A stretch of 64,000 bases of DNA. It comes from CF-46 sp963760735 (GTDB taxonomy: Bacteria; Chloroflexota; Limnocylindria; Limnocylindrales; CSP1-4). Positions 14,966 to 22,874 of the stretch are shown here, piece by piece. The stretch's first letter is position 1. Every line of letters starts with the position of its first letter. The stretch covers positions 1,612,001 to 1,676,000 of the forward strand of contig CAVXEB010000004.1 in NCBI GenBank assembly GCA_963760735.1, written 5' to 3'. The notes beneath the pieces are model-generated. The model searched no databases and was not told where the DNA came from. It worked only from the letters and a program-made list of their open reading frames with translations. Both the position numbers and the translations under genes were made by a program.

Positions 14966-16255
14966 CTAGAAGCGGATGTCTGCGTCCCGGAGCAGGTCGG
15001 CGATCGTCACGGTCTGGCCGCGCTCCATGGACGCGTTGGACGCGATGCCGGTCAGGATCGACCATGCGCCGTCGACGTGGCTGGATCGGCGGAGATACGG
15101 GTCGTGGCTCGCCGCCGGGTTCAGCAGCTGGTCGAGCATGACGGGGTCGCCGCCGCCGTGATCTCCTTCGCCTGACCAGACGTCCACCCGCTGCGGCTCC
15201 TCGCCGTGGCGGTGAAGAACCGTTGTCGTCGCGCTGTCGTCGGCGTGATGCCTCGTCCCGCCGAAGATGCCGTGCACGCCGACGTGCCGGTGCGTCAGCT
15301 CGCCAGCGGTGCCGGAGAACACGATCTCGTATCCCTCCCACGGGCTGTAGGCACACAGGGTGTAGTTCATCGAGACGCCGTTTGCGTAGCCGACCTGGAC
15401 CTGCATCGTGTCCTCGATGCTGATCTCACTCGAGAAGATGCAGCGGTCGCGGACGTAGCCGTCCGCGTCTTCCGTCTCGAGATACAGAGGGCTCAGATCC
15501 GGGTCGCCTTCGAGGTCGAGGCGATACGGGCACGGAACGCTCGCCGGGCAGGTGTGACAGCGCTCACCCCGTCCGCTCAGCCCGAGGGATTCGGCCGTGC
15601 TCGGGGTGTAGAAGCGACGAGCGCCCAGCGCCGAGATCGTCTCGGGGTGGGACCCGACCCACCAGTTGACCAGGTCGAAATGATGGGTCGCCTTGTGGAC
15701 GAGCAGCCCGCCCGACTGATCCTTCCGGCGATGCCATCGGCGGAAGTAGTCGGCCCCGTGGACCCGGTCGAGGGACCACCGGAAATCCACGGCGGTGATC
15801 TCGCCGATGCCGCCGGACACCAGGATGTCCTTCAGCTGGGTGTGAGCCGGGTTGTAGCGATAGTTGAAGGTCACCGTGATCGAACGGCCGGTTTCCCGCT
15901 GCGCGTCGACGATCCTCTTCAACCTGGCGAGATCGATCGTCATCGGCTTTTCGGTGATGACGTCACAGCCGGCCCGCAGCGCCCGGACGATGTAGGCGTC
16001 GTGCAGGTAGTCCGGCGTAGTCACGATGATCGTGTCGGGTCGCTGCTCGGCGATCATCCGATCGAACTCGTCGGCCGGGTAGAGGCCGATGACATCCGCA
16101 CCCCCACCGGGAACCCGGGAGGCAGCCAGCGCCAGACGCAGCGGGTTGCTGTCGCACAGTGCGACGAGCTCGTTGCCGGCGTCGATCGGGTGGTCGACCA
16201 GCGCCTCGCGATACATGGCGTGCCGCGATCCCGTCCCGACGATGGCGTACCTCAC
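14966..16255 (-). CDS. Gfo/Idh/MocA-family oxidoreductase with Cys cluster
   Basis: A 429-residue NAD(P)-dependent dehydrogenase starting MRYAIVGTGSRHAMYREAL, with the EKP motif at about residue 103 (VITEKPMTID). In the C-terminal domain a cluster CHTCPASVPCPYRLD followed by DRCIF supplies four Cys, a pattern seen in a subset of this family and likely to bind a metal. GTG 16255 overlaps the upstream hydrolase stop (GTGA). The operon is hydrolase then this gene, under site C. It probably oxidises a sugar released or deacylated by its neighbours. Confidence 0.9.
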   Translation of the reverse strand: MRYAIVGTGSRHAMYREALVDHPIDAGNELVALCDSNPLRLALAASRVPGGGADVIGLYPADEFDRMIAEQRPDTIIVTTPDYLHDAYIVRALRAGCDVITEKPMTIDLARLKRIVDAQRETGRSITVTFNYRYNPAHTQLKDILVSGGIGEITAVDFRWSLDRVHGADYFRRWHRRKDQSGGLLVHKATHHFDLVNWWVGSHPETISALGARRFYTPSTAESLGLSGRGERCHTCPASVPCPYRLDLEGDPDLSPLYLETEDADGYVRDRCIFSSEISIEDTMQVQVGYANGVSMNYTLCAYSPWEGYEIVFSGTAGELTHRHVGVHGIFGGTRHHADDSATTTVLHRHGEEPQRVDVWSGEGDHGGGDPVMLDQLLNPAASHDPYLRRSSHVDGAWSILTGIASNASMERGQTVTIADLLRDADIRF

Positions 16256-17160
16256 GTCCGGGTGCCCGGCCGGAGCTCGCGCTGGAAGAAGGCCATGACC
16301 TTCTCGTGCATTTCGGGCGTCTCGCGGTGATCGACGCCCGCCTGCACGAACACCTCGAGGGCATCCCCTGCTCCCGCCACCTCGTACATCGGTCTGGTCA
16401 CCGCGAGTGCGCGTTCGATGCTCGGCGGCGGGGTGAGCTCGTCGTCCTCGCCCAGGCAGATGAGCTGCGGCCGGGGCGCCACCATGCCTGCGATCTCCCC
16501 GGTCGAGGTGCGCCGGAGCATCCCCGGCACGAGCAGGTAGATCCCGTGGTTGTCGTGGGCGCCGAGGTCGACGAGGGTCGCGTAGTCCGCGTAGCAGCAG
16601 AGGTGCGCGACCGCCCGGATCCTCGGATCGAGCGCCGCATGCCAGTACGCAAGCGTGGAACCGAGCGAGATCCCGAACGCCCCGATGCGCTGCGGGTCGA
16701 CATCGTCGCGGGACGAGAGATAGGTCAGGGCCGCGGCCTGTTCCGACACCATCTGACCGATCAGGGACGTGCCGTACCAGATGTGGGCCTTGGCAGCCGC
16801 GCTCTCCTCGACGTCGTCGCGATCGCCGAACGTCGGCATGTCCATGCAGATCGTGACGTAGCCCGCGCGGGCAAGCAGCGGCCCGAACGGACTCAGCAGG
16901 TAGGAACGTCCGTCCATCAGCTCGCTGGCGCCGATCTCATGGCGTCCACCATGCGAGTGCCCATAGAGGATGGCCGCTTGACGACCGATGGCCCCGGCGG
17001 GTCGGGTCAGGAAGGCGCGCACCCTGCCGACACCCTCGAGGTCGAGCTCCAGGCGCTCGAACGCGTAGCCGTCCCGGTCTGCCGCCTCGGCCGAGATGAG
17101 TCCGATCCCGGGCTCACGGAATGACAGGAGCGACGCGAGCTCGTCGCGAGAGATCGCCAA
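16252..17160 (-). CDS. Alpha/beta hydrolase (acetyl-xylan-esterase/dienelactone-hydrolase-like)
   Basis: A 302-residue serine hydrolase. The oxyanion region is ILYGHSHGGRHE, the nucleophile elbow GAFGISLGSTLAYW, the acid GEDDELTPPP and the catalytic His VDHRETPEMHEKV. Such enzymes remove acetyl or other acyl groups from sugars. I chose TTG 17160 because AAGGGAG precedes it by 5 bases; the longer frame from TTG 17208 would start inside the regulatory repeat. It is the first gene of the operon with the Gfo/Idh gene, consistent with deacylating a sugar before oxidation. Confidence 0.85.
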   Translation of the reverse strand: MAISRDELASLLSFREPGIGLISAEAADRDGYAFERLELDLEGVGRVRAFLTRPAGAIGRQAAILYGHSHGGRHEIGASELMDGRSYLLSPFGPLLARAGYVTICMDMPTFGDRDDVEESAAAKAHIWYGTSLIGQMVSEQAAALTYLSSRDDVDPQRIGAFGISLGSTLAYWHAALDPRIRAVAHLCCYADYATLVDLGAHDNHGIYLLVPGMLRRTSTGEIAGMVAPRPQLICLGEDDELTPPPSIERALAVTRPMYEVAGAGDALEVFVQAGVDHRETPEMHEKVMAFFQRELRPGTRT

Positions 17161-17198
17161 TCCGGCTCCCTTGTGCTGCGCCCATCCCACGGGTCGCG

Positions 17199-17219
17199 AT
17201 TGAACCAACGATGAACCAC
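17199..17219 (-). promoter_or_regulatory. GGTTCA 11-bp direct repeat, site C
   Basis: On the minus strand it reads GTGGTTCATCGTTGGTTCAAT, ending 38 bases before the TTG start of the hydrolase. Units are 11 bp apart and oriented as in the other sites. Confidence 0.62.
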
Positions 17220-17250
17220 GGACGCAACGGCTCGCGGGTCGCCACGTCTG

Positions 17251-17267
17251 ATGTGTGATACATTACC
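17251..17267 (+). promoter_or_regulatory. GTATGATA-type element before enolase-superfamily gene
   Basis: ATGTGTGATACATTACC lies 4 bases before a possible first ATG (17271). GTGTGATA at 17253-17260 matches GTATGATA at 32769 and 30223 (minus strand) at 7 of 8 bases. It may be an operator of a GntR protein, or simply an AT-rich -10 region. Confidence 0.35.
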
Positions 17268-17290
17268 AGCATGAGCCCCTCGTCGCCCAC

Positions 17291-18451
17291 ATGAGGATCG
17301 TCCGCCTGCAGCTCCATCCGGTGCGTGTCACCCGGGAGACGGGTGTCGCGAACGAGCACGTCATCGTCGAGATCGAGACGGACGGCGGGGTTCCCGGATG
17401 GGGCGAGATGAGCGACCTCTCGCACCTCCCGCTCTACCAGTTCGACCTGACGCAGCTGCAGTCCGCGCTGTCGGAGATCCTCGTCGGAGCGGATCCAAGG
17501 GCGCTGAACGACATCGAGCGTCGGATGACGGGCTTCTATCCCGACGAAGGCCACATGTACAGCCGTTCCGGGCTGGTGCGCCAGGGCGTCGAGCTGGCGC
17601 TCTTCGACTGCCTCGGGCGCGCGGACGGCGTGCCGGTCCATCGCCTCCTGGGTGGAGCGCTGCGCGATCGGATCCCCGTCTGCTACCCGGTGTTCCGTCT
17701 CCGCACGACCGATCAGGCGCCGGCGGCGCTCGACCGTGTCGACGAGAAGCTTCGCCAGGGATTCGACGTCATCCGGTTCTACGCCGGCAGCGATCCTGCC
17801 GCCGACCTGGCGTTCATGATGGGCTTCGCCGACCGGTTCGCCGGCCGGGTCCGGATCAAGTCGCTCGACTTCTCCAACCTGCTCGGATGGCGCGACGCAC
17901 TCCAGGCGACCGAGCGGCTGACCGGCGTCACGGACGTGATGCTGGTCGAGAGCGTCGCGCTCCGCGGCGACATCGAGGGCCTCGCGGAGTTCCGGCGCCG
18001 CAGCAGGCATCCGGTCTCCGAGCACGCGCACGGGCAGCGACACGCCTGGCAGCTCCTGCACCAGGGCGCGGTCGACATCCTGAACCTGTCGCCGTACGTC
18101 CTTGGCGGGATCCGCCCGACGATCCGAGCGGCGGCGATGGCGGACGCCGCCGGAGCCAGCGTCCTGCTCGGCACCACGCAGGAGCTCGGCCTGGGAACCG
18201 CGGCGGTCGCCCACGTCGGCGCGGTCTTGGCGGCCCTTCCATACCCGAGCGACAACGTCGGACCGCGTCTCTACACCGCGGATGTCGCGACACCGCCCGT
18301 CGAGTACGTCGATGGCCATCTGGTCGTGCCGACCGGTCCCGGACTCGGTCCCTCGGTCGATCCGTCCCTGCTCGAGAGCCTTCGGTCGAACGGGGACTGG
18401 GGCTTCGGGCTCGACCTGGCCGGCGCCGTCGATCGCACCTTGCCGTCATGA
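17291..18451 (+). CDS. Enolase-superfamily sugar-acid dehydratase-like protein
   Basis: A 386-residue protein of the mandelate racemase/muconate-lactonising group. The N-terminal capping domain is about residues 1-120 and the barrel about 130-360. Metal ligands are likely D in KSLDFSNLLGW, E in MLVESVALRGD and E in PVSEHAHGQRH. The usual KxK catalytic pair after strand 2 is not seen: the position reads FDVIRFYAGS. The reaction may therefore differ from the well-studied dehydratases. ATG 17291 overlaps a 7-codon frame (17271-17294, ATGA) and has no ribosome site of its own. It is followed by the PhyH gene. Confidence 0.82.
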   Translation: MRIVRLQLHPVRVTRETGVANEHVIVEIETDGGVPGWGEMSDLSHLPLYQFDLTQLQSALSEILVGADPRALNDIERRMTGFYPDEGHMYSRSGLVRQGVELALFDCLGRADGVPVHRLLGGALRDRIPVCYPVFRLRTTDQAPAALDRVDEKLRQGFDVIRFYAGSDPAADLAFMMGFADRFAGRVRIKSLDFSNLLGWRDALQATERLTGVTDVMLVESVALRGDIEGLAEFRRRSRHPVSEHAHGQRHAWQLLHQGAVDILNLSPYVLGGIRPTIRAAAMADAAGASVLLGTTQELGLGTAAVAHVGAVLAALPYPSDNVGPRLYTADVATPPVEYVDGHLVVPTGPGLGPSVDPSLLESLRSNGDWGFGLDLAGAVDRTLPS

Positions 18452-18479
18452 AGCCTGTCTGCACGGGAGGAACGTGGAA

Positions 18480-19388
18480 ATGACCGTCCGAGACGAGCCG
18501 ATGGTCGCAGTCGAGCCCTTCGAGATCGCCGACCCGGCGACGACGCTGACGCCGATGCAGGAGTACCTGTTCGACCTGAACGGCTACCTGGTCCTGAGGG
18601 GCGCCATCAGCTCCGATGACGTCGCCGCGATGAACGCCACCTACGACGCGATCGCCGCCGCCAACATCGATGGGATGGGCTGGTTCGGGCGTGTCGCAGT
18701 GAACAACGTCGGCCGTCAGGAGGGAATGATCTTCGAGCAGCTCTACGAGGCGGGTCCCGTCTGGGAGAAGCTCGTCGACCACCCGGCCTGGTTCCACAAG
18801 GTCGCCCACTTCGTCGGGTCCGACGACCCGGAGAACTTCGACAACCATCACGGCCTGCTGTTCATCGACGAGTGCTTCGGCACGATCCGGCGGAAGGGCG
18901 GCGCGCAGCGGATGCATTCGGGCGGCCACGTCGGCACCATCCGCACCCAGTACCGGTATCACGCCGGCAAGTTCCACTGCGGCCAGATCGTCATCCTGAT
19001 GGCGTTGACCGACATCGGACCGGGCGACGGCGCGACGATGGTCGTGCCCGGCAGTCACAAGTCGAACATCAAGCATCCGCAGACCGTGCCTCTCGAGATG
19101 CGCGGCGAGGACATCTCGATCGACGGCGTCGCCGGCGCGATCGAGTGCCACCTGAAGAAGGGCGATGCCCTGCTCTTTGTCGACGCGATCGCCCACGGCT
19201 CGGCCCGCCGCACGAACCCGGAAGGCGAGCGCCGCGTGGCGAGCTATCGCTACGGACCGAGCTGGGGCTTCTTCCGCTACCCATACCGGCCGAGCGAGGA
19301 GCTGCTCGCCCGTCTGACGCCGGAGCGTCGTCAGACGATCCAGCCACACGGCGAAGTCGTCGAACCGCCCGCGCCGCCACCGTTCTGA
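18480..19388 (+). CDS. Phytanoyl-CoA dioxygenase (PhyH)-family protein
   Basis: A 302-residue Fe(II)/2-oxoglutarate dioxygenase. After LTPMQEYLFDLNGYLVLRGA comes the double-stranded beta-helix core, with the iron-binding His-x-Asp region around DNHHGLLFIDE or MHSGGHVGT and the distal His in IAHGSARRTN; Arg in NPEGERRVASYR would hold 2-oxoglutarate. ATG 18480 has GGAGG 9 bases upstream. An 11-codon frame (18448-18483) bridges the enolase stop and this start with ATGA overlaps on both sides. The family hydroxylates lipids and small natural products; here it probably acts on a sugar acid or aglycone. Confidence 0.88.
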   Translation: MTVRDEPMVAVEPFEIADPATTLTPMQEYLFDLNGYLVLRGAISSDDVAAMNATYDAIAAANIDGMGWFGRVAVNNVGRQEGMIFEQLYEAGPVWEKLVDHPAWFHKVAHFVGSDDPENFDNHHGLLFIDECFGTIRRKGGAQRMHSGGHVGTIRTQYRYHAGKFHCGQIVILMALTDIGPGDGATMVVPGSHKSNIKHPQTVPLEMRGEDISIDGVAGAIECHLKKGDALLFVDAIAHGSARRTNPEGERRVASYRYGPSWGFFRYPYRPSEELLARLTPERRQTIQPHGEVVEPPAPPPF

Positions 19389-19423
19389 CGAGACGGGCGC
19401 CGTGGCGTCCGGGGTCGCGCCGA

Positions 19424-20218
19424 TCAGCCCGTCGCGTCGATGCTCTTGCCGCCGTCGATGGCGACGGTGGCGCCCGTGATCATCACGGCAACGTCCGAGC
19501 AGAGGAAGCGGATCAGCGCGGCGACCTCTCCGGGCTCGATCAGACGGCCCCACGCCGCCGCCAGCGGCGCCATCGCCAGGTAGGAGGCGAGGGCGGCCGC
19601 CGGGTCGGGGGCCTCAGTCAGGTTGCGATCCATGATCCCGGTGTCGCCGACCGGACCCGGACAGACGGCATTGACCCGGATGCGGTCTGCAGCATGGGCC
19701 CGCGCCAGCGAACGGGTCAGCATCAGGAGACCCGCCTTGGACGTCGAGTAGGCCGGTTCGTCCGCTCGTGCGACGAGCCCGGCGTTGGAGGCGACGTTGA
19801 CGATCACGCCGCCGCCCGTCGCACGCAGCCGCGGAATGGCCTGACGGGCGACCAGGAACGGGCCCTTGAGGTTCGTGTCGAGACAGGTGTCCCAGTCGAT
19901 CTCCGAGAGGTCCTCGACGCGCCCGACCATGTCGATGCCCGCGTTGTTGACGAGGATGTCGAGCCGGCCGCCGTTGTCGATCTCGACGAAGGCCTCCTCG
20001 ACGGATCGGGCATCCGCGACATCCATCCGGACGACCCGGAGGTCGAGGCCCTGGGCGGAGGCCTCGGCGGCGACGTGCCGCCCCCGATCGAGGTCCCGGG
20101 AGGCGACGTAGACCGCCGCGCCGTCCGCCGCGAGCACCCGGGCGGTCGCCAGCCCGATGCCCGTTGCCCCTCCGGTGACGATCGCGACGCGGCCGGCGAG
20201 CTCCCGGTCCATGGTCAT
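19424..20218 (-). CDS. SDR-family sugar or sugar-acid dehydrogenase
   Basis: A 264-residue classical short-chain dehydrogenase. The NAD(P) site is TGGATGIGLATA at residue 15, NNAG appears in LDILVNNAGIDM, and the catalytic residues are S (VASNAG) and Y-x-x-x-K (AYSTSKAG). The C-terminus ends TGATVAIDGGKSID. Arg/Ser after the second strand (YVASRDLDRG) leaves NAD versus NADP open. ATG 20218 overlaps the stop of the UlaG-like gene (ATGA). It is the last gene of the GntR-lactonase-SDR operon and would supply the lactone that the neighbour opens. Confidence 0.92.
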   Translation of the reverse strand: MTMDRELAGRVAIVTGGATGIGLATARVLAADGAAVYVASRDLDRGRHVAAEASAQGLDLRVVRMDVADARSVEEAFVEIDNGGRLDILVNNAGIDMVGRVEDLSEIDWDTCLDTNLKGPFLVARQAIPRLRATGGGVIVNVASNAGLVARADEPAYSTSKAGLLMLTRSLARAHAADRIRVNAVCPGPVGDTGIMDRNLTEAPDPAAALASYLAMAPLAAAWGRLIEPGEVAALIRFLCSDVAVMITGATVAIDGGKSIDATG

Positions 20219-21099
20219 GACGCCACCGCCGGCCAGGATCGACGGTGCGCCGGCCAGACGAAGCCGGCGCCGGTCCCGGGGACCCAGACCGACGCGGACG
20301 GATGGTGCTTGCGCATCGCTCGGACGAAGGCGTCGGGTCGTCCGACGTTGCCCCGGATCGTGTCGAAGTGCATCGGGATCGCGAGGGCCACGCCGACATC
20401 GCGGGCGAGCCGCGCCGCCTCATCCGGTGACAGGTTGCCGACGATGCCGCGCCGTTCCCGCTCCGGATCGCGACCATTGATCGGGAGCAGGGCGATGTCC
20501 GGACGGAGCTCGGCCACGGCCCGGACCAGGATCTCGTCCGCCAGCGTGTCGCCAGCGTGGTAGAGGCGAACGCCGTCGAGCTCGACGACGTAGCCGACGA
20601 ACCTTGGTGTTCCCTGCTCCTGATCGCCCAGGGAATATCCGTCCTCGATCGAGACGGCATGCCGAGCCGGCACCGCCGTCGCCCGAACGTGCCCGACATC
20701 GATCGGGCTGTCGATCCGGGCGCCGGACACCCGATCGGCCGGGATCCCCGCGCCGGTCACGAGGGGCACGAGCGGCGCCGGCACGACGAACCGGGCGGCC
20801 GGCGAGACGTCCGCGATGATCGTCCAGATCGGCAGGTCGAGGTGGTCGCCGTGCTCGTGCGTCGCGAGGACAGCGGTGACGCCGACGAGGCCGCGCGGAT
20901 CGACCATCGGCTCGACCAGCCTCTCGGGTCGTCTCGAGAGGAACGGGTCGATCAGGACGAGGTCGTCGCCGCTCCGGAGGGCGAAGCCCGCCTGGCCGAG
21001 CGCGACCAGCCCGACCGAGTCCCGCGGCGGACGCCATGCGGCCAGGTGCGAGGCGAACGCGACGGCCGACGTCACGCCCGCGCCGCCGTCGGATGCCAT
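20215..21099 (-). CDS. Metallo-beta-lactamase-fold hydrolase, UlaG-like lactonase
   Basis: A 294-residue MBL-fold protein. It starts with VGLVALGQAGFALRSGDDLV and has the metal motif ATHEHGDHLDLP (HxHxDH), then YHAGDT and IPMHFDTIRGNVG. This layout fits the UlaG/L-ascorbate-6-phosphate lactonase branch, which hydrolyses sugar lactones. I chose ATG 21099, 22 bases after the GntR stop; no strong ribosome site is visible, and GTG 21075 is possible. Together with the SDR it would form a sugar-to-lactone-to-aldonate step. Confidence 0.85.
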   Translation of the reverse strand: MASDGGAGVTSAVAFASHLAAWRPPRDSVGLVALGQAGFALRSGDDLVLIDPFLSRRPERLVEPMVDPRGLVGVTAVLATHEHGDHLDLPIWTIIADVSPAARFVVPAPLVPLVTGAGIPADRVSGARIDSPIDVGHVRATAVPARHAVSIEDGYSLGDQEQGTPRFVGYVVELDGVRLYHAGDTLADEILVRAVAELRPDIALLPINGRDPERERRGIVGNLSPDEAARLARDVGVALAIPMHFDTIRGNVGRPDAFVRAMRKHHPSASVWVPGTGAGFVWPAHRRSWPAVAS

Positions 21100-21121
21100 C
21101 CGCCGGACCGGAACCCTCCGA

Positions 21122-21850
21122 TCACGACGAGGCGATCGGGGGGGCCGCCGTCCGGCCGCCGGTCTCCTCGACGTGGCGACGGGTGTCGGCCAGGGCCTGC
21201 CGGAGGTGGGCCGCCATCGCGTCGCGTGCCGCACCGCCGTCCCGGGCGGAGATCGCGTCGACGACCCGCTGATGCTCACCGCGTCGGTGCGGCTGGCCCC
21301 GATACAGCCGCGGAAACACCGCGCGCGCAATGAGGACGTGCGTCCGGAGTCCCGCGTAGAGAGTGTCGAGTCGCTGGTTGTGAGCGGCCTGAACGATGGC
21401 GGCGTGCAGCTCGGCGTCGGTGGCAATCTCCTGGAGATACGTCTCCAGGTCGATGGCGCGGCCCGCTCGGCCGGCCGGTCCGGACTCGAGGCGCTCCGCG
21501 AGCTCCTGCACCCGCGCGAGCTCGTCGGGCGTCGCCCGGCCGGCGGCAAGTTCTGCAGCCTCGGGCTCGATCATCAGGCGGATCTCGTAGAGCTCCTCGA
21601 TGTCCCGGATCGAGACCGGCGAGACGACGGTCCCGCGACGTGGCGTCACCGTGACCAGGCCCTCGGCGGCCATCTGGTTCACGGCGTCCCGAACCGGGGT
21701 GATGCTGACGCCGAGCGCGGCCGCGATGTCCGGCGGGGAGATCCGCTCGCCGGGCTCGAGCTCGCGACGAAGGATCCGGCCGAGGAGCTGATCGTGGATC
21801 TGCTGCTGGAGCGATCGCAGCTCGAGGCCGCCGTCCGTGGGTGCGCCCAT
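21122..21850 (-). CDS. GntR-family regulator, FCD (FadR) subfamily
   Basis: A 242-residue repressor with the winged helix at about residues 10-75 (SPPDIAAALGVSITPVRDAV) and the all-helical FCD ligand domain after about 90. Its metal-binding Asp/His positions lie near YLQEIATDAELHAAIVQAAH and EHQRVVDAISARD. Such domains bind sugar acids or other carboxylates. It is first in the operon with the lactonase and SDR. Repeat site D and a short inverted repeat lie just upstream, so autoregulation is likely. Confidence 0.92.
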   Translation of the reverse strand: MGAPTDGGLELRSLQQQIHDQLLGRILRRELEPGERISPPDIAAALGVSITPVRDAVNQMAAEGLVTVTPRRGTVVSPVSIRDIEELYEIRLMIEPEAAELAAGRATPDELARVQELAERLESGPAGRAGRAIDLETYLQEIATDAELHAAIVQAAHNQRLDTLYAGLRTHVLIARAVFPRLYRGQPHRRGEHQRVVDAISARDGGAARDAMAAHLRQALADTRRHVEETGGRTAAPPIASS

Positions 21851-21876
21851 CGCCGGGAGTGTAGACGGCTGATGTA

Positions 21877-21919
21877 CCAGACTTCTGGCATGCCGTCAGT
21901 GAACCAAAGGTGAACCGAA
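21877..21919 (-). promoter_or_regulatory. Control region of GntR-lactonase-SDR operon: CCAG/CTGG inverted repeat and site D
   Basis: CCAG-ACTT-CTGG (21877-21888) is a short inverted repeat 27 bases before the GntR start and may be the GntR operator. At 21899-21919 the minus strand carries two GGTTCAC units 11 bp apart, the proximal one CTTTGGTTCAC, in the same orientation as sites A-C. Confidence 0.5.
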
Positions 21920-21975
21920 CGAGCAAGGACCGTCGCGAGAGGTCGAGGAACTCCGTCGATCCCGCCCGGCCCGCC

Positions 21976-22770
21976 CTAGATGGCGACGCGCGGCGTCCCG
22001 ACCCCTGCCGCGAGGGTCGTGGCGAAGCCGTAGCGGTCGCCACGGTTCAGCAAGCGAGCCGTCTCGAACGGCTCGTCGTACTGGTCGAACGTCATCTCGT
22101 CGAGCTCGAGCAGGGGATCGCCCGCGCGGACGGTCAGGAGCGACGCCTGGCGCTCGGTCGCCGGCACCGCGCGGACCACGACCTCTGCCCGGCTGGGGAT
22201 GACCCCACCACGCTCGCGGACGGTGCCGTAGAGCGACCGATTGGCGAAGTCCACGCCCTTCAGCGCCGGAATGAGGCGCGGATGCAGGACCGAGCGGTCC
22301 AGCGAGATCGGGACGCCCTCGATGAACCGCACCCGCTCCAGCTCGAACACCTTCGACGACGCGACGATCCGCAGGTCCGACGCCTCGCCGGTCGTGGCGG
22401 TCCGCGATCGAGCGGCCAGGACGTTCGAGGTCACGACATAACCGTGCCGGGCCGCCCACTCGGTGAAGCTCGGGGGGCCTTCGATCCGCTCGGTCACCGC
22501 GGGCCCGACGACGACCCAGCCGCCCCGACCCCGGGCCTGGATCAGGCCCTTGTCGGCCAGCGCGGAGAGGGCTCGCCGGAGCGTGTTCCGGGCAACCCCG
22601 AGCCGGGCCCCGAGCTCGCGCTCGGGGGCCAGGCGACTCCCCGGCAGAAGTCGTCCGGTGAGGATGTCGGCCTCGATCCGTCGGAGCACCTGGACGGACG
22701 GCAGGTCATCGCCGTGGACGTCGTGTCGCCCGGTCCCGAGGGGCTCGTCGGCGGCCTGAGGCAGGGTCAT
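21976..22770 (-). CDS. GntR-family regulator, HutC/UTRA subfamily
   Basis: A 264-residue regulator. The winged helix is at about residues 28-95 (LAPERELGARLGVARNTLRR and ALADKGLIQARGRGGWVV). The UTRA domain follows, with the typical R-x-R-x-x-x-G-x-P motif as LERVRFIEGVPISLDRSVL and the end LLNRGDRYGFATTL. UTRA domains bind phosphorylated sugars or similar effectors. It is divergent from the PfkB kinase across a 104-bp gap holding a TTGTATGAC element, so it probably controls the kinase. Confidence 0.92.
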   Translation of the reverse strand: MTLPQAADEPLGTGRHDVHGDDLPSVQVLRRIEADILTGRLLPGSRLAPERELGARLGVARNTLRRALSALADKGLIQARGRGGWVVVGPAVTERIEGPPSFTEWAARHGYVVTSNVLAARSRTATTGEASDLRIVASSKVFELERVRFIEGVPISLDRSVLHPRLIPALKGVDFANRSLYGTVRERGGVIPSRAEVVVRAVPATERQASLLTVRAGDPLLELDEMTFDQYDEPFETARLLNRGDRYGFATTLAAGVGTPRVAI

Positions 22771-22827
22771 GGTTGGTACGCTCGTCCCTACTCCGAACTC
22801 GGCGGCACACGATCAGAGGAGATCGCA

Positions 22828-22836
22828 TTGTATGAC
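22828..22836 (+). promoter_or_regulatory. TTGTATGAC element in HutC/kinase divergent gap
   Basis: TTGTATGAC at 22828-22836 shares seven or eight bases with the GTATGATA elements at 30223-30230 (minus) and 32769-32776. It lies 38 bases before the kinase start. It could equally be part of a promoter; the evidence is the recurrence only. Confidence 0.25.
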
Positions 22837-22874
22837 CTGGGTCCGGCCGAACCGGGTCTCGTCGGGGTCCACGG

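Noticed and set aside
17161..17208. Longer N-terminus for the alpha/beta hydrolase from TTG 17208
   Set aside because: That start lies inside the GGTTCA repeat and has no ribosome site, while TTG 17160 has AAGGGAG at the right distance.
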